64,000 nt of DNA from AWTP1-13 sp963827545 (lineage in GTDB: Bacteria > Pseudomonadota > Alphaproteobacteria > Rhizobiales > Hyphomicrobiaceae), in assembly GCA_963827545.1 (NCBI GenBank), contig CAWHBI010000040.1, forward strand, positions 13,730 through 77,729, given 5' to 3'. Positions within the stretch are counted from its first letter, which is position 1. Every line of letters begins with the position of its first letter. A program made the translations under genes and the position numbers. Shown one piece after another: positions 1-7,857 of the stretch. The notes under the pieces are model-generated. The model worked only from the letters and a program-made list of their open reading frames with translations, made no database searches and had not been told where the DNA came from.

Positions 1-219
1 TACCGCCAGACGGCCCGAGGTTCCAGCACCCGCATAGATGAGGCGGCCGCGATGCCGCAGACGGGCTTCCATCGCCAGTGCCGCCCGCTCGATCGCCGGC
101 CTGGCAGCGCGCACCGCAGCGACGGCAGAGAATTGCCCTTCAATCATCGCGTCCACGACATCGGCGGGGTCCCAGACGTCGATGCCTGAATATCGTGGGC
201 TTATGCGCTCAGTTTCCAT
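1..219 (-). CDS. murQ: N-acetylmuramic acid 6-phosphate etherase MurQ, N-terminal part
   Basis: Partial gene cut by the window edge; 73 codons are present from an ATG at 219. MurQ cleaves the lactyl ether of MurNAc-6-phosphate to GlcNAc-6-phosphate in cytoplasmic peptidoglycan recycling. The reading begins METERISPRYSG and ends with the sugar-phosphate binding loop IYAGAGTSGRLAV, which is the conserved start of MurQ and its SIS fold. It is divergent from the kinase / SIS / nagA operon, and the 83-bp gap between them must hold both promoters. MurQ would produce the GlcNAc-6-P that NagA of the opposite operon deacetylates. The catalytic part lies outside the window, so integrity of the gene cannot be judged. 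Confidence 0.88.
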   Translation of the reverse strand, partial: METERISPRYSGIDVWDPADVVDAMIEGQFSAVAAVRAARPAIERAALAMEARLRHRGRLIYAGAGTSGRLAV

Positions 220-302
220 CGCTCCGAGCAGCCAAGTGGCTGCCATCCATTTGGATTTCGCCGCGGTCATTCATAAATGAGCTTGACAGGCGAGGACCAC
301 AA

Positions 303-1208
303 GTGGACGGAGACCTACTATTTCTCGGGGTCGACGGCGGCGGCACGCTGTGCCGTGCCCGGCTGTGCGATGGCTCGGGCACCGTTCTCGGCGAGGGCAA
401 GGCGGGCCCGGCGAACATTCGCTTGGGGCTCGACGACAGCATCCGGGCCGTGCTCGACGCCACCGGCCAGTGCCTGGCGGAGGCCAAGCTCGCCATCGAC
501 AGCCGGCCCATCGTGGCCTGCCTTGCCCTGGCGGGGGCGACGGAACCAATCGAGCTCGAGGCGATGGAGAACTACCGGCACCCGTTCCGACAGTTGGTGG
601 TGACGACGGACGCCCATGCCGCCTGCGTTGGAGCGCATCGCGGCGAGGACGGCGGGGTCATCATCATCGGCACAGGCACGGTCGCCTGGGCGATCCTTGC
701 AGGGCGCAATCATCGTGTTGGCGGTTGGGGTTTCCCGGTTTCTGACGAGGGCAGCGGTGCGTGGCTCGGGTGCGAGGTGGTGCGCCGCGTGTTGTGGGCG
801 CATGATGGGCGTGCACTCTGGACCGGCTTGCTGCGCGCTGTGTTCGAGCAGTTCAACTCCGACCCCCATGCCATCGTGCGTTGGATGGGCTCGGCAAAGC
901 CGCGCGACTTTGCAACGCTCGCACCCGTTGTCGTCCAGCATACTCGTCAGGACGATCCGGCGGGTTGCGAGCTCATGCAGCTTGCCGGTGGGCATATCGA
1001 TGCGCTGGCTGAGCGGCTCAACGCGATCGGCGTGCGCCGGCTGGCGGTGGCCGGCGGGCTGTCGTCGAGCGTCACCCCGTGGCTCAGCCGGGAGACGAGG
1101 CGCCGCCTGGTTCCCGCCGCGGCCGATGCGCTCGCCGGTGCGCTGTGGCTCGCTCGGGCGGGGCCGGTCCGCGGCGGCCAACAACCTGAAGGCTCTTTGT
1201 GTCCATGA
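303..1208 (+). CDS. BadF/BadG/BcrA/BcrD-type ATPase, probable N-acetylglucosamine kinase
   Basis: Predicted cytoplasmic amino-sugar kinase of 301 residues from a GTG at 303 with a short GAGG upstream; the open frame runs further upstream, but family similarity only begins here. The phosphate-1 loop FLGVDGGGT is at about residues 7-15, and the ASKHA phosphate-2 loop IIIGTGTVAWAI is at about 120-131. Later AVAGGLSSS fits the adenosine motif. Family members phosphorylate GlcNAc, glucosamine or MurNAc. The stop codon overlaps the start of the next gene as ATGA, so the two are translationally coupled. Facing murQ and followed by nagA, GlcNAc is the likely substrate, but glucosamine or MurNAc cannot be excluded from sequence. 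Confidence 0.82.
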   Translation: MDGDLLFLGVDGGGTLCRARLCDGSGTVLGEGKAGPANIRLGLDDSIRAVLDATGQCLAEAKLAIDSRPIVACLALAGATEPIELEAMENYRHPFRQLVVTTDAHAACVGAHRGEDGGVIIIGTGTVAWAILAGRNHRVGGWGFPVSDEGSGAWLGCEVVRRVLWAHDGRALWTGLLRAVFEQFNSDPHAIVRWMGSAKPRDFATLAPVVVQHTRQDDPAGCELMQLAGGHIDALAERLNAIGVRRLAVAGGLSSSVTPWLSRETRRRLVPAAADALAGALWLARAGPVRGGQQPEGSLCP

Positions 1209-2251
1209 TGAGGGAGCGCGGGAGTGACGCTGACGTGCTGATGGCGCGCGAGATTCGTGAAGCCCCCGTAGCCGTCAGCCAGCAGCTGCAGGGCCTGGCC
1301 CAGCCCTTGGCGAAGCTCGTCGGACGGCTCAAGCGCCGGCCGCCGCAAGTCGTCGTCACCTGTGCACGCGGTAGCTCGGCCCATGCAGCGACCTTCGGCA
1401 AGCATTTGATCGAGCGCTATATCGGTGTCCCGGTCGCCGAGGCCGCACCCAACATCGCCAGCGTCTATGGGAGGCAGCTGCGCCTCGAAAACCAGCTGTT
1501 TCTCGCCATCTCGCAATCAGGACGGAGCGATGACCTCGTCGCCCTGGCCTCGAGCGCCAAGGCGGCGGGAGCGCTGACCGTGGCGATAGTGAATGCCACC
1601 GATGGCCCGCTGGTCCCCGCCTGCGACATTGTACTGCCGATCGGCGCCGGTCCGGAGCTCAGCGTTGCAGCGAGCAAGACGTTTGTCGCGACGCTCGCCG
1701 CTCTGCTGCGCCTGACCGCGTCGTGGACGGACGACGCAAGCCTCGGCGGCGCCATCGAGCGACTGCCGGATCGACTGAGTGCCGCGGCTGAGCTCGATTG
1801 GAGCGAGCTCGTGGACACGCTGGTCGGAGCCAAGAGCCTGGTTGCGATCGGTCGCGGGCCAACTCTTGCCATCGCGCGTGAAGCCTCGCTCAAGCTCAAG
1901 GAAACGTGCAGGCTGCATGCCGAGGCATTCAGCGGCGCCGAGTTTCTCCATGGGCCGGTGGCTCTGATCTCACCGCGCTACCCAGTCTTGATGTTCATGC
2001 CGACCGACGCTGCGGCGCACGGGATGCACCAGCTCGCAACCAGCCTTCGGGAAAAAGGGACCGCGCTGCTCACCACCGAGCCCGGGGCTTCCGGCGCGGG
2101 ACGGCTCCCCGCAGTTGCCTCCGACCATCCGGAGGTCGACGCCGTCTGCCTCATCCAGAGCTTCTATGCCATGCTCATCCGCCTTGCGGAGCGGTTGGGC
2201 ACCGACGTCGATCGGCCTCGCCACCTACGCAAGGTCACGCGCACGCGATGA
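1205..2251 (+). CDS. Double-SIS sugar isomerase / glucosamine-6-phosphate deaminase (NagB-II or AgaS-like)
   Basis: 348 residues from the ATG at 1205, which overlaps the kinase stop (ATGA); an in-frame GTG at 1199 is an alternative start. Two SIS domains are seen, about 40-170 and 195-330. They carry the phosphosugar loop CARGSSAHAA, the serine-rich AISQSGRSDD, and the ELSVAASKTF segment shared with the isomerase half of GlmS. The glutaminase domain of GlmS is absent, so it should work in the catabolic direction, converting glucosamine-6-P to fructose-6-P and ammonia. Its position between an amino-sugar kinase and nagA supports that. Classical NagB was not seen in the window. Substrate is inferred from context. 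Confidence 0.82.
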   Translation: MMRERGSDADVLMAREIREAPVAVSQQLQGLAQPLAKLVGRLKRRPPQVVVTCARGSSAHAATFGKHLIERYIGVPVAEAAPNIASVYGRQLRLENQLFLAISQSGRSDDLVALASSAKAAGALTVAIVNATDGPLVPACDIVLPIGAGPELSVAASKTFVATLAALLRLTASWTDDASLGGAIERLPDRLSAAAELDWSELVDTLVGAKSLVAIGRGPTLAIAREASLKLKETCRLHAEAFSGAEFLHGPVALISPRYPVLMFMPTDAAAHGMHQLATSLREKGTALLTTEPGASGAGRLPAVASDHPEVDAVCLIQSFYAMLIRLAERLGTDVDRPRHLRKVTRTR

Positions 2252-3408
2252 GCGCTTCGGGTCAACACGCGGTTGCAGCCGGCACCGTCTTCGACGGCTC
2301 GAACCTGCACCATGATTGCGCCGTCGTGATCGAGGGGCACCATATCGCGGCGCTCCTGCCCCGGTCTGAGCTGCCCTCGCCCGTGCTGACCCAGATCCTG
2401 CCGGAAGGCGCCTGGCTCGCGCCCGGCTTCATCGACACCCAGGTCAACGGCGGGGGCGACGTGTTGTTCAACGACGACCCGACGCCCGATGGTATTGCGG
2501 CCATTGTTCGAGCGCATCGGGGCTTCGGGACCACTGCGCTGCTGCCCACTCTGATCAGCGATACGCCGGCCAAGATGCGCGCTGCGCTCGATGCCATACA
2601 GCTGGTCGTTCCCGCCAACCCAAGCGTTCTCGGCATCCACCTCGAAGGCCCTTTCCTGTCACCGGAAAAGCCGGGCGTGCACGATCCTGCGATGTTCCGG
2701 CGGCCCACGGCCGAGGATTGTGAGCAGCTGACGGCGACGCGGGCAGGCGTCACACTCGTCACGCTCGCGCCCGAGCAGGTCCCGGCAGGCTTCATAGGGC
2801 AGCTCGCCAAGGCCGGCGTTCGCGTCTCGCTCGGTCACTCAATGGCGACCTATGCGCAGACCAAGGCGGCGCTGGCCCAAGGCCTTACCGGATTCACTCA
2901 CCTCTTCAACGCCATGCGTCAGCCGGAAAGCCGTGAGCCTGGTCCGGTCGTCGCGGCGCTTGAGGCCCCGGGCGCCTGGTTCGGCATGATCGTCGATGGT
3001 CACCACGTGGACCCCGCCATGCTCCGCCTGGCGCTTCGGGGCGCAGCGCGTCCGATGCTCGTCACCGACGCGATGCCGACCGTCGGCGGCAGCCACTCGA
3101 CGTTCATGCTCTACGGCCAGGAGATTGGCACGCGCGACGGCCGCTGCACCCGGATGGACGGCGCGCTCGCCGGCACCCACCTCGACATGGCGTCGGCCGT
3201 GCGCAACTGTGTTGAGTTGCTTGGCCGGCCGCTAACGCAAGCTTTGCGCTTCGCTTCCACGGAGCCGGCGAGTTTTCTCGGCCTCGGAGGCTCCCTCGGC
3301 AGGATCGCTCCTGGCTATCGCGCCGATCTCGTCGCCTTCGACCCCCGTCACATCCAGATCCACGCAACATGGGTGGCCGGCAGGCCTGTTGCCGCGCCGA
3401 CGCAATAG
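2248..3408 (+). CDS. nagA: N-acetylglucosamine-6-phosphate deacetylase
   Basis: 386 residues, normal for NagA. It removes acetate from GlcNAc-6-P in the cytoplasm. The start at 2248 is chosen because it overlaps the preceding stop (ATGA) and the protein then begins just before the amidohydrolase N-terminus; a longer in-frame reading upstream is only shadow. The metal and substrate motifs are in order: HLEGPF near residue 131, GHSMATY near 197, THLFNAM near 220, DGHHVDP near 252, and LVTDAMP with the catalytic Asp near 274. It is the last gene of the coupled trio. Together with murQ it would turn recycled MurNAc-6-P or imported GlcNAc into fructose-6-P. Confidence 0.93.
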   Translation: MSASGQHAVAAGTVFDGSNLHHDCAVVIEGHHIAALLPRSELPSPVLTQILPEGAWLAPGFIDTQVNGGGDVLFNDDPTPDGIAAIVRAHRGFGTTALLPTLISDTPAKMRAALDAIQLVVPANPSVLGIHLEGPFLSPEKPGVHDPAMFRRPTAEDCEQLTATRAGVTLVTLAPEQVPAGFIGQLAKAGVRVSLGHSMATYAQTKAALAQGLTGFTHLFNAMRQPESREPGPVVAALEAPGAWFGMIVDGHHVDPAMLRLALRGAARPMLVTDAMPTVGGSHSTFMLYGQEIGTRDGRCTRMDGALAGTHLDMASAVRNCVELLGRPLTQALRFASTEPASFLGLGGSLGRIAPGYRADLVAFDPRHIQIHATWVAGRPVAAPTQ

Positions 3409-3740
3409 CAGAGCTACCGCCCATATCATAAGAGCCAGTTGCGGGACGCATGAGGAACGAGCCGCGGCGACGTCCGTTGCGACCAAACTACGGAAGAAGC
3501 GATGCGAGATCAGATACTTCGGTTCAGTGCCGATAGCGGGCATTCATCTTCCGGCTGAAGTACCGTTTTGGAACTCATTCTGCGACAAGCCGCACTCCTT
3601 TCGTGCCGTTGGAGACCCACGACATGGCTCGGCGGTTGTCCGGCGACTGCTTCCTTGTAGGATGGAGGTATGTCGCACGATGCTATGCACGGGCAGGCAT
3701 TCCTTTGGATATAAGTTGACGCGGTCAACATGAGGCGGCG
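3409..3740. other. Intergenic region before copy A of the duplicated pair
   Basis: No convincing gene. From about 3613 onward the sequence is similar to 19279-19423 (shared blocks such as ggcggttgtccgg and cttccttgtagga), so the upstream region was duplicated with the genes. A GGAAC-N16-CGTT match to an EcfG promoter lies at 3454-3478, outside the duplicated block. It may be chance, since about one such match is expected in a window of this size. A perfect 6-3-6 inverted repeat lies at 3715-3729. Confidence 0.6.
3715..3729. promoter_or_regulatory. Inverted repeat upstream of copy A (candidate operator)
   Basis: GTTGAC, three bases, GTCAAC, ending 11 bases before the ATG at 3741. The paralogous region at 19382-19412 has arms GCTGAC and GTCAGC, so both arms changed together. 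That argues the dyad is maintained. It could be a repressor site or an RNA hairpin at the leader. Confidence 0.4.
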
Positions 3741-6033
3741 ATGAACGGAATGGAAAGCAGGATGACCGAGAACAGTTCCAACAACAGGTGGATCGGAAAG
3801 CGCACCATCAGGCCGGACGGCGTCGGACAAGGTGACCGGCCGGGCGGCCTTCGGCGCCGACTTCTCGCAGCCCGGCATGCTCTGGGGCAAGGTCCTGCGC
3901 AGCCCGCATCCGCATGCCCGCATCAGGTCGATCAACTTCGAGAAGGCTGCGGCGTTGCCGGGTGTCAAGGCGGTCATGACCGGCAAGCGACCTCGTGGAG
4001 TTCCCGTGGGACAAGCCGGCGATCCTCGGCATCCAGGACCTGCGCTTCAACAGCCGCAACGTGATGGCGCGCGACAAGGCCTTGTACGCGGGCCACGCGG
4101 TGGCAGCGGTCGCGGCGACATCGGCCAAGATCGCGTCCCAAGCCCTCAAGCTGATCGAGGTCGACTACGAGGTGTTGCCGTGGGTGATCGACGTCGACGA
4201 GGCAATGCAGCCCGGCGCACCCATCCTGCACGAGCACATGCGCAACGTCGGCGCCAAGCCGGGTCCGGCCACGACATCGAATGTCGCCGGCAAGCTCGAG
4301 CACAAGCTGGGCGACGTCGAGGCCGGCTTCGCAGCGGCCGACGTCATCGTCGAGCGCAGCTTCAAGACCAAGCCGGTGCATCAGGGCTACATCGAGCCGC
4401 ACGCCTGCCTCGTCAGCGTCAACAAGGACGGTCACGCCACCATCTGGAGCAGCAGCCAGGGCCACTTCATGGTGCGCGACATGACGGCCCAGCTGACCGG
4501 CGCTCAAGCTCAGCGACATTCGCGCGATCCCGGCCGAGATCGGCGGCGGCTTCGGCGGCAAGACGATCGTCTATCTGGAGCCGCTGGCGCTGATCCTGGC
4601 GAAGCAAGTCGGGCCGTCCGGTGAAGATGGTGATGACGCGCGAGGAGGTGTTTCGCGCCACGGGCCCCACGTCGGGCTCGTCGAGCACCGTCAAGATCGG
4701 CGCAACCAAGGACGGCAAGATCACCGCCGTCAAGGCGACCTACAATCTGCAGGCCGGCGCCTTCCCGGGCTCGCCCATTCGCGGCGCCGTGGGATGCGCC
4801 CTTTCGCCCTACGACATCGCCAACGTGCAGATCACCGGCTACGACGTCGTGACGAACCGGCCCAAGGTCGCGGCCTATCGGGCGCCGGGGGCGCCGATCG
4901 GGGCCTTCTCGGTGGAGTGCACGCTCGACGAGCTGGCCAAGGCCCTGAAGATGGACCCGCTCGTGCTGCGCCAGAAGAACGCGGCCAAGGAGGGGACGAA
5001 GGCGGCTTACGGCCCGACGTTCCGCCGCATCGGCTATGAGGAGACACTGCAGGCGGCGCTCAGCCATCCGCACTACAAGGCGCCGCTGGGACCACAACCA
5101 GGGTCGCGGTGTCGCCAGCGGCTTCTGGTTCAATGCGGGCGGCGAATCCAGCGCGCAGGTCTATGTCAACGAGGACGGCACCGTGGTGGTGGTCACGGGC
5201 CATCCCGATATCGGCGGCTCGCGCGCCTCGATGGTCAACATCGTCGCGGAGATTGCTGGGCATCGACTATCGCAACGTCCAGGCCCTGATCGGCGACACG
5301 AGCTCCATCGGTTTCAGCGCACTCACCGGAGGCAGCCGTGTCACCTTCGCCGCCGCCATGGTGGTGACGAAGGCGACCGAGCAGGTCATCGAGATCCTGC
5401 GCGAGCGCGCGGCCAAGATCTGGAAGATCGATGTCGACGCCGTCATCTGGGAGAACGGCGAGGCCCGTCCCGCCGGCTCCAACGCCGGCGAGTTCCCGCC
5501 GCTGACCTTGCCCGAGCTGGCTGCCAAAGCGAGCGCGACGGGCGGCCCGATCAACGCGCGCTCCTCGCTCAATACGGAGGGCGCGGCGGGCGGGTTCGCA
5601 ACGCACATCTGCGACGTCGAGGTCGATCGGCGAGACGGGCAAAGTGCAGGTAATGCGCTATACGGCGGTGCAGGACGCCGGCCGGGCCATCCACCCGAGC
5701 TACGTTGAGGGGCAGATCCAGGGCGGTGTCGTTCAAGGCATCGGCTGGGCCCTCAACGAGGAGTGCATATTCGCCGACAACGGCAAGCTGGATAATCCGG
5801 GCTTCCTCGACTATCGCATGCCGGTTGCCTCCGATCTGCCGATGATCGAGGCCGTCATCATCGAGGTGCCGAACGACAAGCATCCGCAAGGGGTGCGCGG
5901 GGTGGCCGAAGTGCCGATCGTGCCGGCTCCGGCGGCGGTTGCCAACGCCCTGCGCAATGCCATCGGGCTGCGCTTGACCGATCTGCCCATGTCGCCGCCG
6001 AAGGTGCTGGCGGCCTTGACGGCCGCAACGTAA
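3741..6033 (+). pseudogene. Xanthine dehydrogenase-type molybdopterin-binding subunit, copy A, frameshifted
   Basis: Copy A of the gene intact at 19424-21712. Aligning the two by eye shows seven single-base insertions in copy A, near 3823, 3987, 4502, 4605, 5093, 5251 and 5630. Each shifts the frame by +1. The only other length change is one codon fewer near the start, so 2293 nt against 2289 nt is fully explained. Between the shifts the protein is almost the same as copy B and most base differences are silent. Moco motifs (GGGFGGK, AYRAPGAP) and the C-terminal catalytic glutamate in RGVAEVPIVP survive, but in different frames. Either a recent pseudogene or a sequencing/assembly artefact; mdh and a hydrolase in this window show the same kind of +1 insertion. 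Confidence 0.85.
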
Positions 6034-6159
6034 GCGGAAACGGAAGGCGCAGGCCGCAACCGCGGCTTGCGATGTGGGTGAGCCGATCAACAAGAGCAGG
6101 ATCCCCTGTGCGCGCGAGAGCTCCAGCGTAGCCGAACGACGGGTCAAGAAAGCCAGGCA

Positions 6160-7320
6160 ATGAACGACAGATTTCTGAGGACCGGTGTTTTTCTCGCTCC
6201 CTTCCATCCCCTTGGCGAAAATCCGCTGCTCGCCCTCGAGCGCGACATGGAGCTCCTGGTTCACCTCGACCGGCTCAATTATCACGAGGCCTGGGTCGGC
6301 GAGCACCACTCAGCCGGCTTCGAAATCATTGCCTGTCCCGAGCTGTTCATCGCGGCGGCAGCAGAGCGCACGCGCCACATCCGCCTTGGCACTGGCGTGG
6401 TCTCGCTGCCCTACCACAATCCCTTCACCGTCGCCGGTCGGCTGATGCAGCTCGACTACATGACGCGCGGCCGAGCCATGTTCGGCGTCGGGCCGGGCTC
6501 GCTCGTCTATGACGCGGTCAAGATGGGGCTCAAGGCAGAGGACCAGCGGCGCAAGCTCGACGAGTCGCTCGACGTCATCATGGAGCTGATGCAGGGCCGC
6601 ATGGTGACCAGGAAGACCGACTGGTTCGACCTGCAGGAGGCGCGCCTGCAGCTCAAGAGCTACTCGCAACCGATGATGGAGATGGCCGTCGCGTCGTCCC
6701 GCTCTCCGGTCGGCGCGGTGGCCGCGGGCAAGCATGGCATCGGTATGCTTTCGATCGGCGGCACTTCGGACGATGCGCTGAAGGCGCATGCCAGCAACTG
6801 GGGTGTCTACGAGGACAGCGCCAAGGCCAACGGCAAGACGCCCGATCGCCGGAAGTGGCGCATCGTCACCTTCGCCCACGTGGCGGCAACGAGAGAGCAG
6901 GCACATCGGGACGTCAGGTTCGGGTTGGAGGACTTCAGGCGCTATTTCACCGAAGTGGCGACCTTCCCCATCATCCCGCCCGACATTACGAGCGACCCCG
7001 CAGAATACCTGGTGTCGTCTGGTCTTGCCTGCATCGGCACGCCCGATGATTGCATCCGTCATTTCGAGCGGTTGTGGAAAGGTTCGAACGGCGGTTTCGG
7101 CGGCGTCCTTCTGCTGGCGCACAACTGGGCGGATTGGCCGGCGACAAAGCGCAGCTACGAGCTGATGGCGCGTTACGTCCATCCCCATTTCCAAGGCAAC
7201 TCCAACGAGCTTCGCGACTGGAGCTACAACGACGCCAAGCGCAGGTTCGAGACGGCGGGCGCCCAGTCGCGAGCAGCGGTGCAGGCAGCAATCGACAAGC
7301 ATAAGGAACAAAAAGGGTGA
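6160..7320 (+). CDS. LLM-class flavin-dependent monooxygenase, limonene 1,2-monooxygenase-like, copy A
   Basis: 386 residues from an ATG with AGG five bases upstream. The protein has the bacterial luciferase TIM-barrel pattern. The N-terminal FLAPFHPLGE, then DRLNYHEAWVGEHHS, and RTRHIRLGTGVVSLPYHNP are typical of the LimB / alkanal monooxygenase branch, which uses reduced FMN supplied by a separate reductase. It follows the broken molybdenum subunit by 126 bp. It is intact and about 93 percent identical by eye to copy B at 21799. No flavin reductase gene is adjacent. The substrate is unknown; limonene itself is not implied. That this gene has no indel while its neighbour has seven is notable. 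Confidence 0.88.
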   Translation: MNDRFLRTGVFLAPFHPLGENPLLALERDMELLVHLDRLNYHEAWVGEHHSAGFEIIACPELFIAAAAERTRHIRLGTGVVSLPYHNPFTVAGRLMQLDYMTRGRAMFGVGPGSLVYDAVKMGLKAEDQRRKLDESLDVIMELMQGRMVTRKTDWFDLQEARLQLKSYSQPMMEMAVASSRSPVGAVAAGKHGIGMLSIGGTSDDALKAHASNWGVYEDSAKANGKTPDRRKWRIVTFAHVAATREQAHRDVRFGLEDFRRYFTEVATFPIIPPDITSDPAEYLVSSGLACIGTPDDCIRHFERLWKGSNGGFGGVLLLAHNWADWPATKRSYELMARYVHPHFQGNSNELRDWSYNDAKRRFETAGAQSRAAVQAAIDKHKEQKG

Positions 7321-7334
7321 AACCAGCCGTATCG

Positions 7335-7519
7335 ATGCCCACAGTCATCGAGTGCATGATCCTGACGAATGGGACTACGTGTTGACGATCGTTGCGCGTG
7401 ATGTCGACGACTATCAGCGCTTCGTCTTTGACAAACTATCGAATGTTGCGAACATCGCCACCCATCGATCGACGCTCATCATGCGTATGGTCAAGCACAC
7501 CACGGTACTCCCAGTGTGA
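7335..7519 (+). pseudogene. C-terminal remnant of an Lrp/AsnC-family regulator
   Basis: Reading from 7335 gives MPTVIECMILT; a shift of frame then gives EWDYVLTIVARDVDDYQRF, continuing to MRMVKHTTVLPV and a stop at 7517-7519. This is the ligand-binding (RAM) domain end of Lrp/AsnC proteins, where PxVxEC and the final VKHTTxLP are hallmarks. The DNA-binding half is missing and one frameshift lies near 7353-7358. It sits directly after the copy A monooxygenase, so it may be the edge of an insertion that truncated an older regulator gene. Confidence 0.65.
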
Positions 7520-7857
7520 GTGCTGCAGCACCGAGTCCGACGAGGTCAGGTTTCCCCGGGCCCGCAATGGGATGCGCGGCCCATCGCGCACTGCGCGATC
7601 TCACGCTCGCCCCTCTCCAATTGCGCAGCAGAGCGCGCGCTAACGCCAGACAGTGATGCGATTGTTGGATCAGTATTTCATCCTTGTTCGCAACCCCCAA
7701 CTGAAGCCGGCCCTTCTTAGGATGTTGTCCGAAGGCCACACGAGACGCTCTACCTCAACGGAATTCGCGCGCAACGCCTCAAGTGCATCTGCTCCGGCCA
7801 CATTGTTTACCACCTGGTGAAGTCAACTTCGCGCTTCTCGAGAGGGAGATGCAGCCT
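7520..7857. other. Intergenic region before the caspase gene
   Basis: No gene is supported here. A minus-strand open frame (7491-7739) has no recognisable family and no good ribosome site. The region probably holds the promoter of the 7858 gene; AGGGAG at 7843-7848 is its ribosome binding site. Confidence 0.5.

Noticed and set aside
3454..3478. Second GGAAC-N16-CGTT (EcfG-type) match
   Set aside because: About one random match is expected in 64 kb on both strands, and it lies 263 bp from the next start, outside the duplicated block. Kept only as a note.
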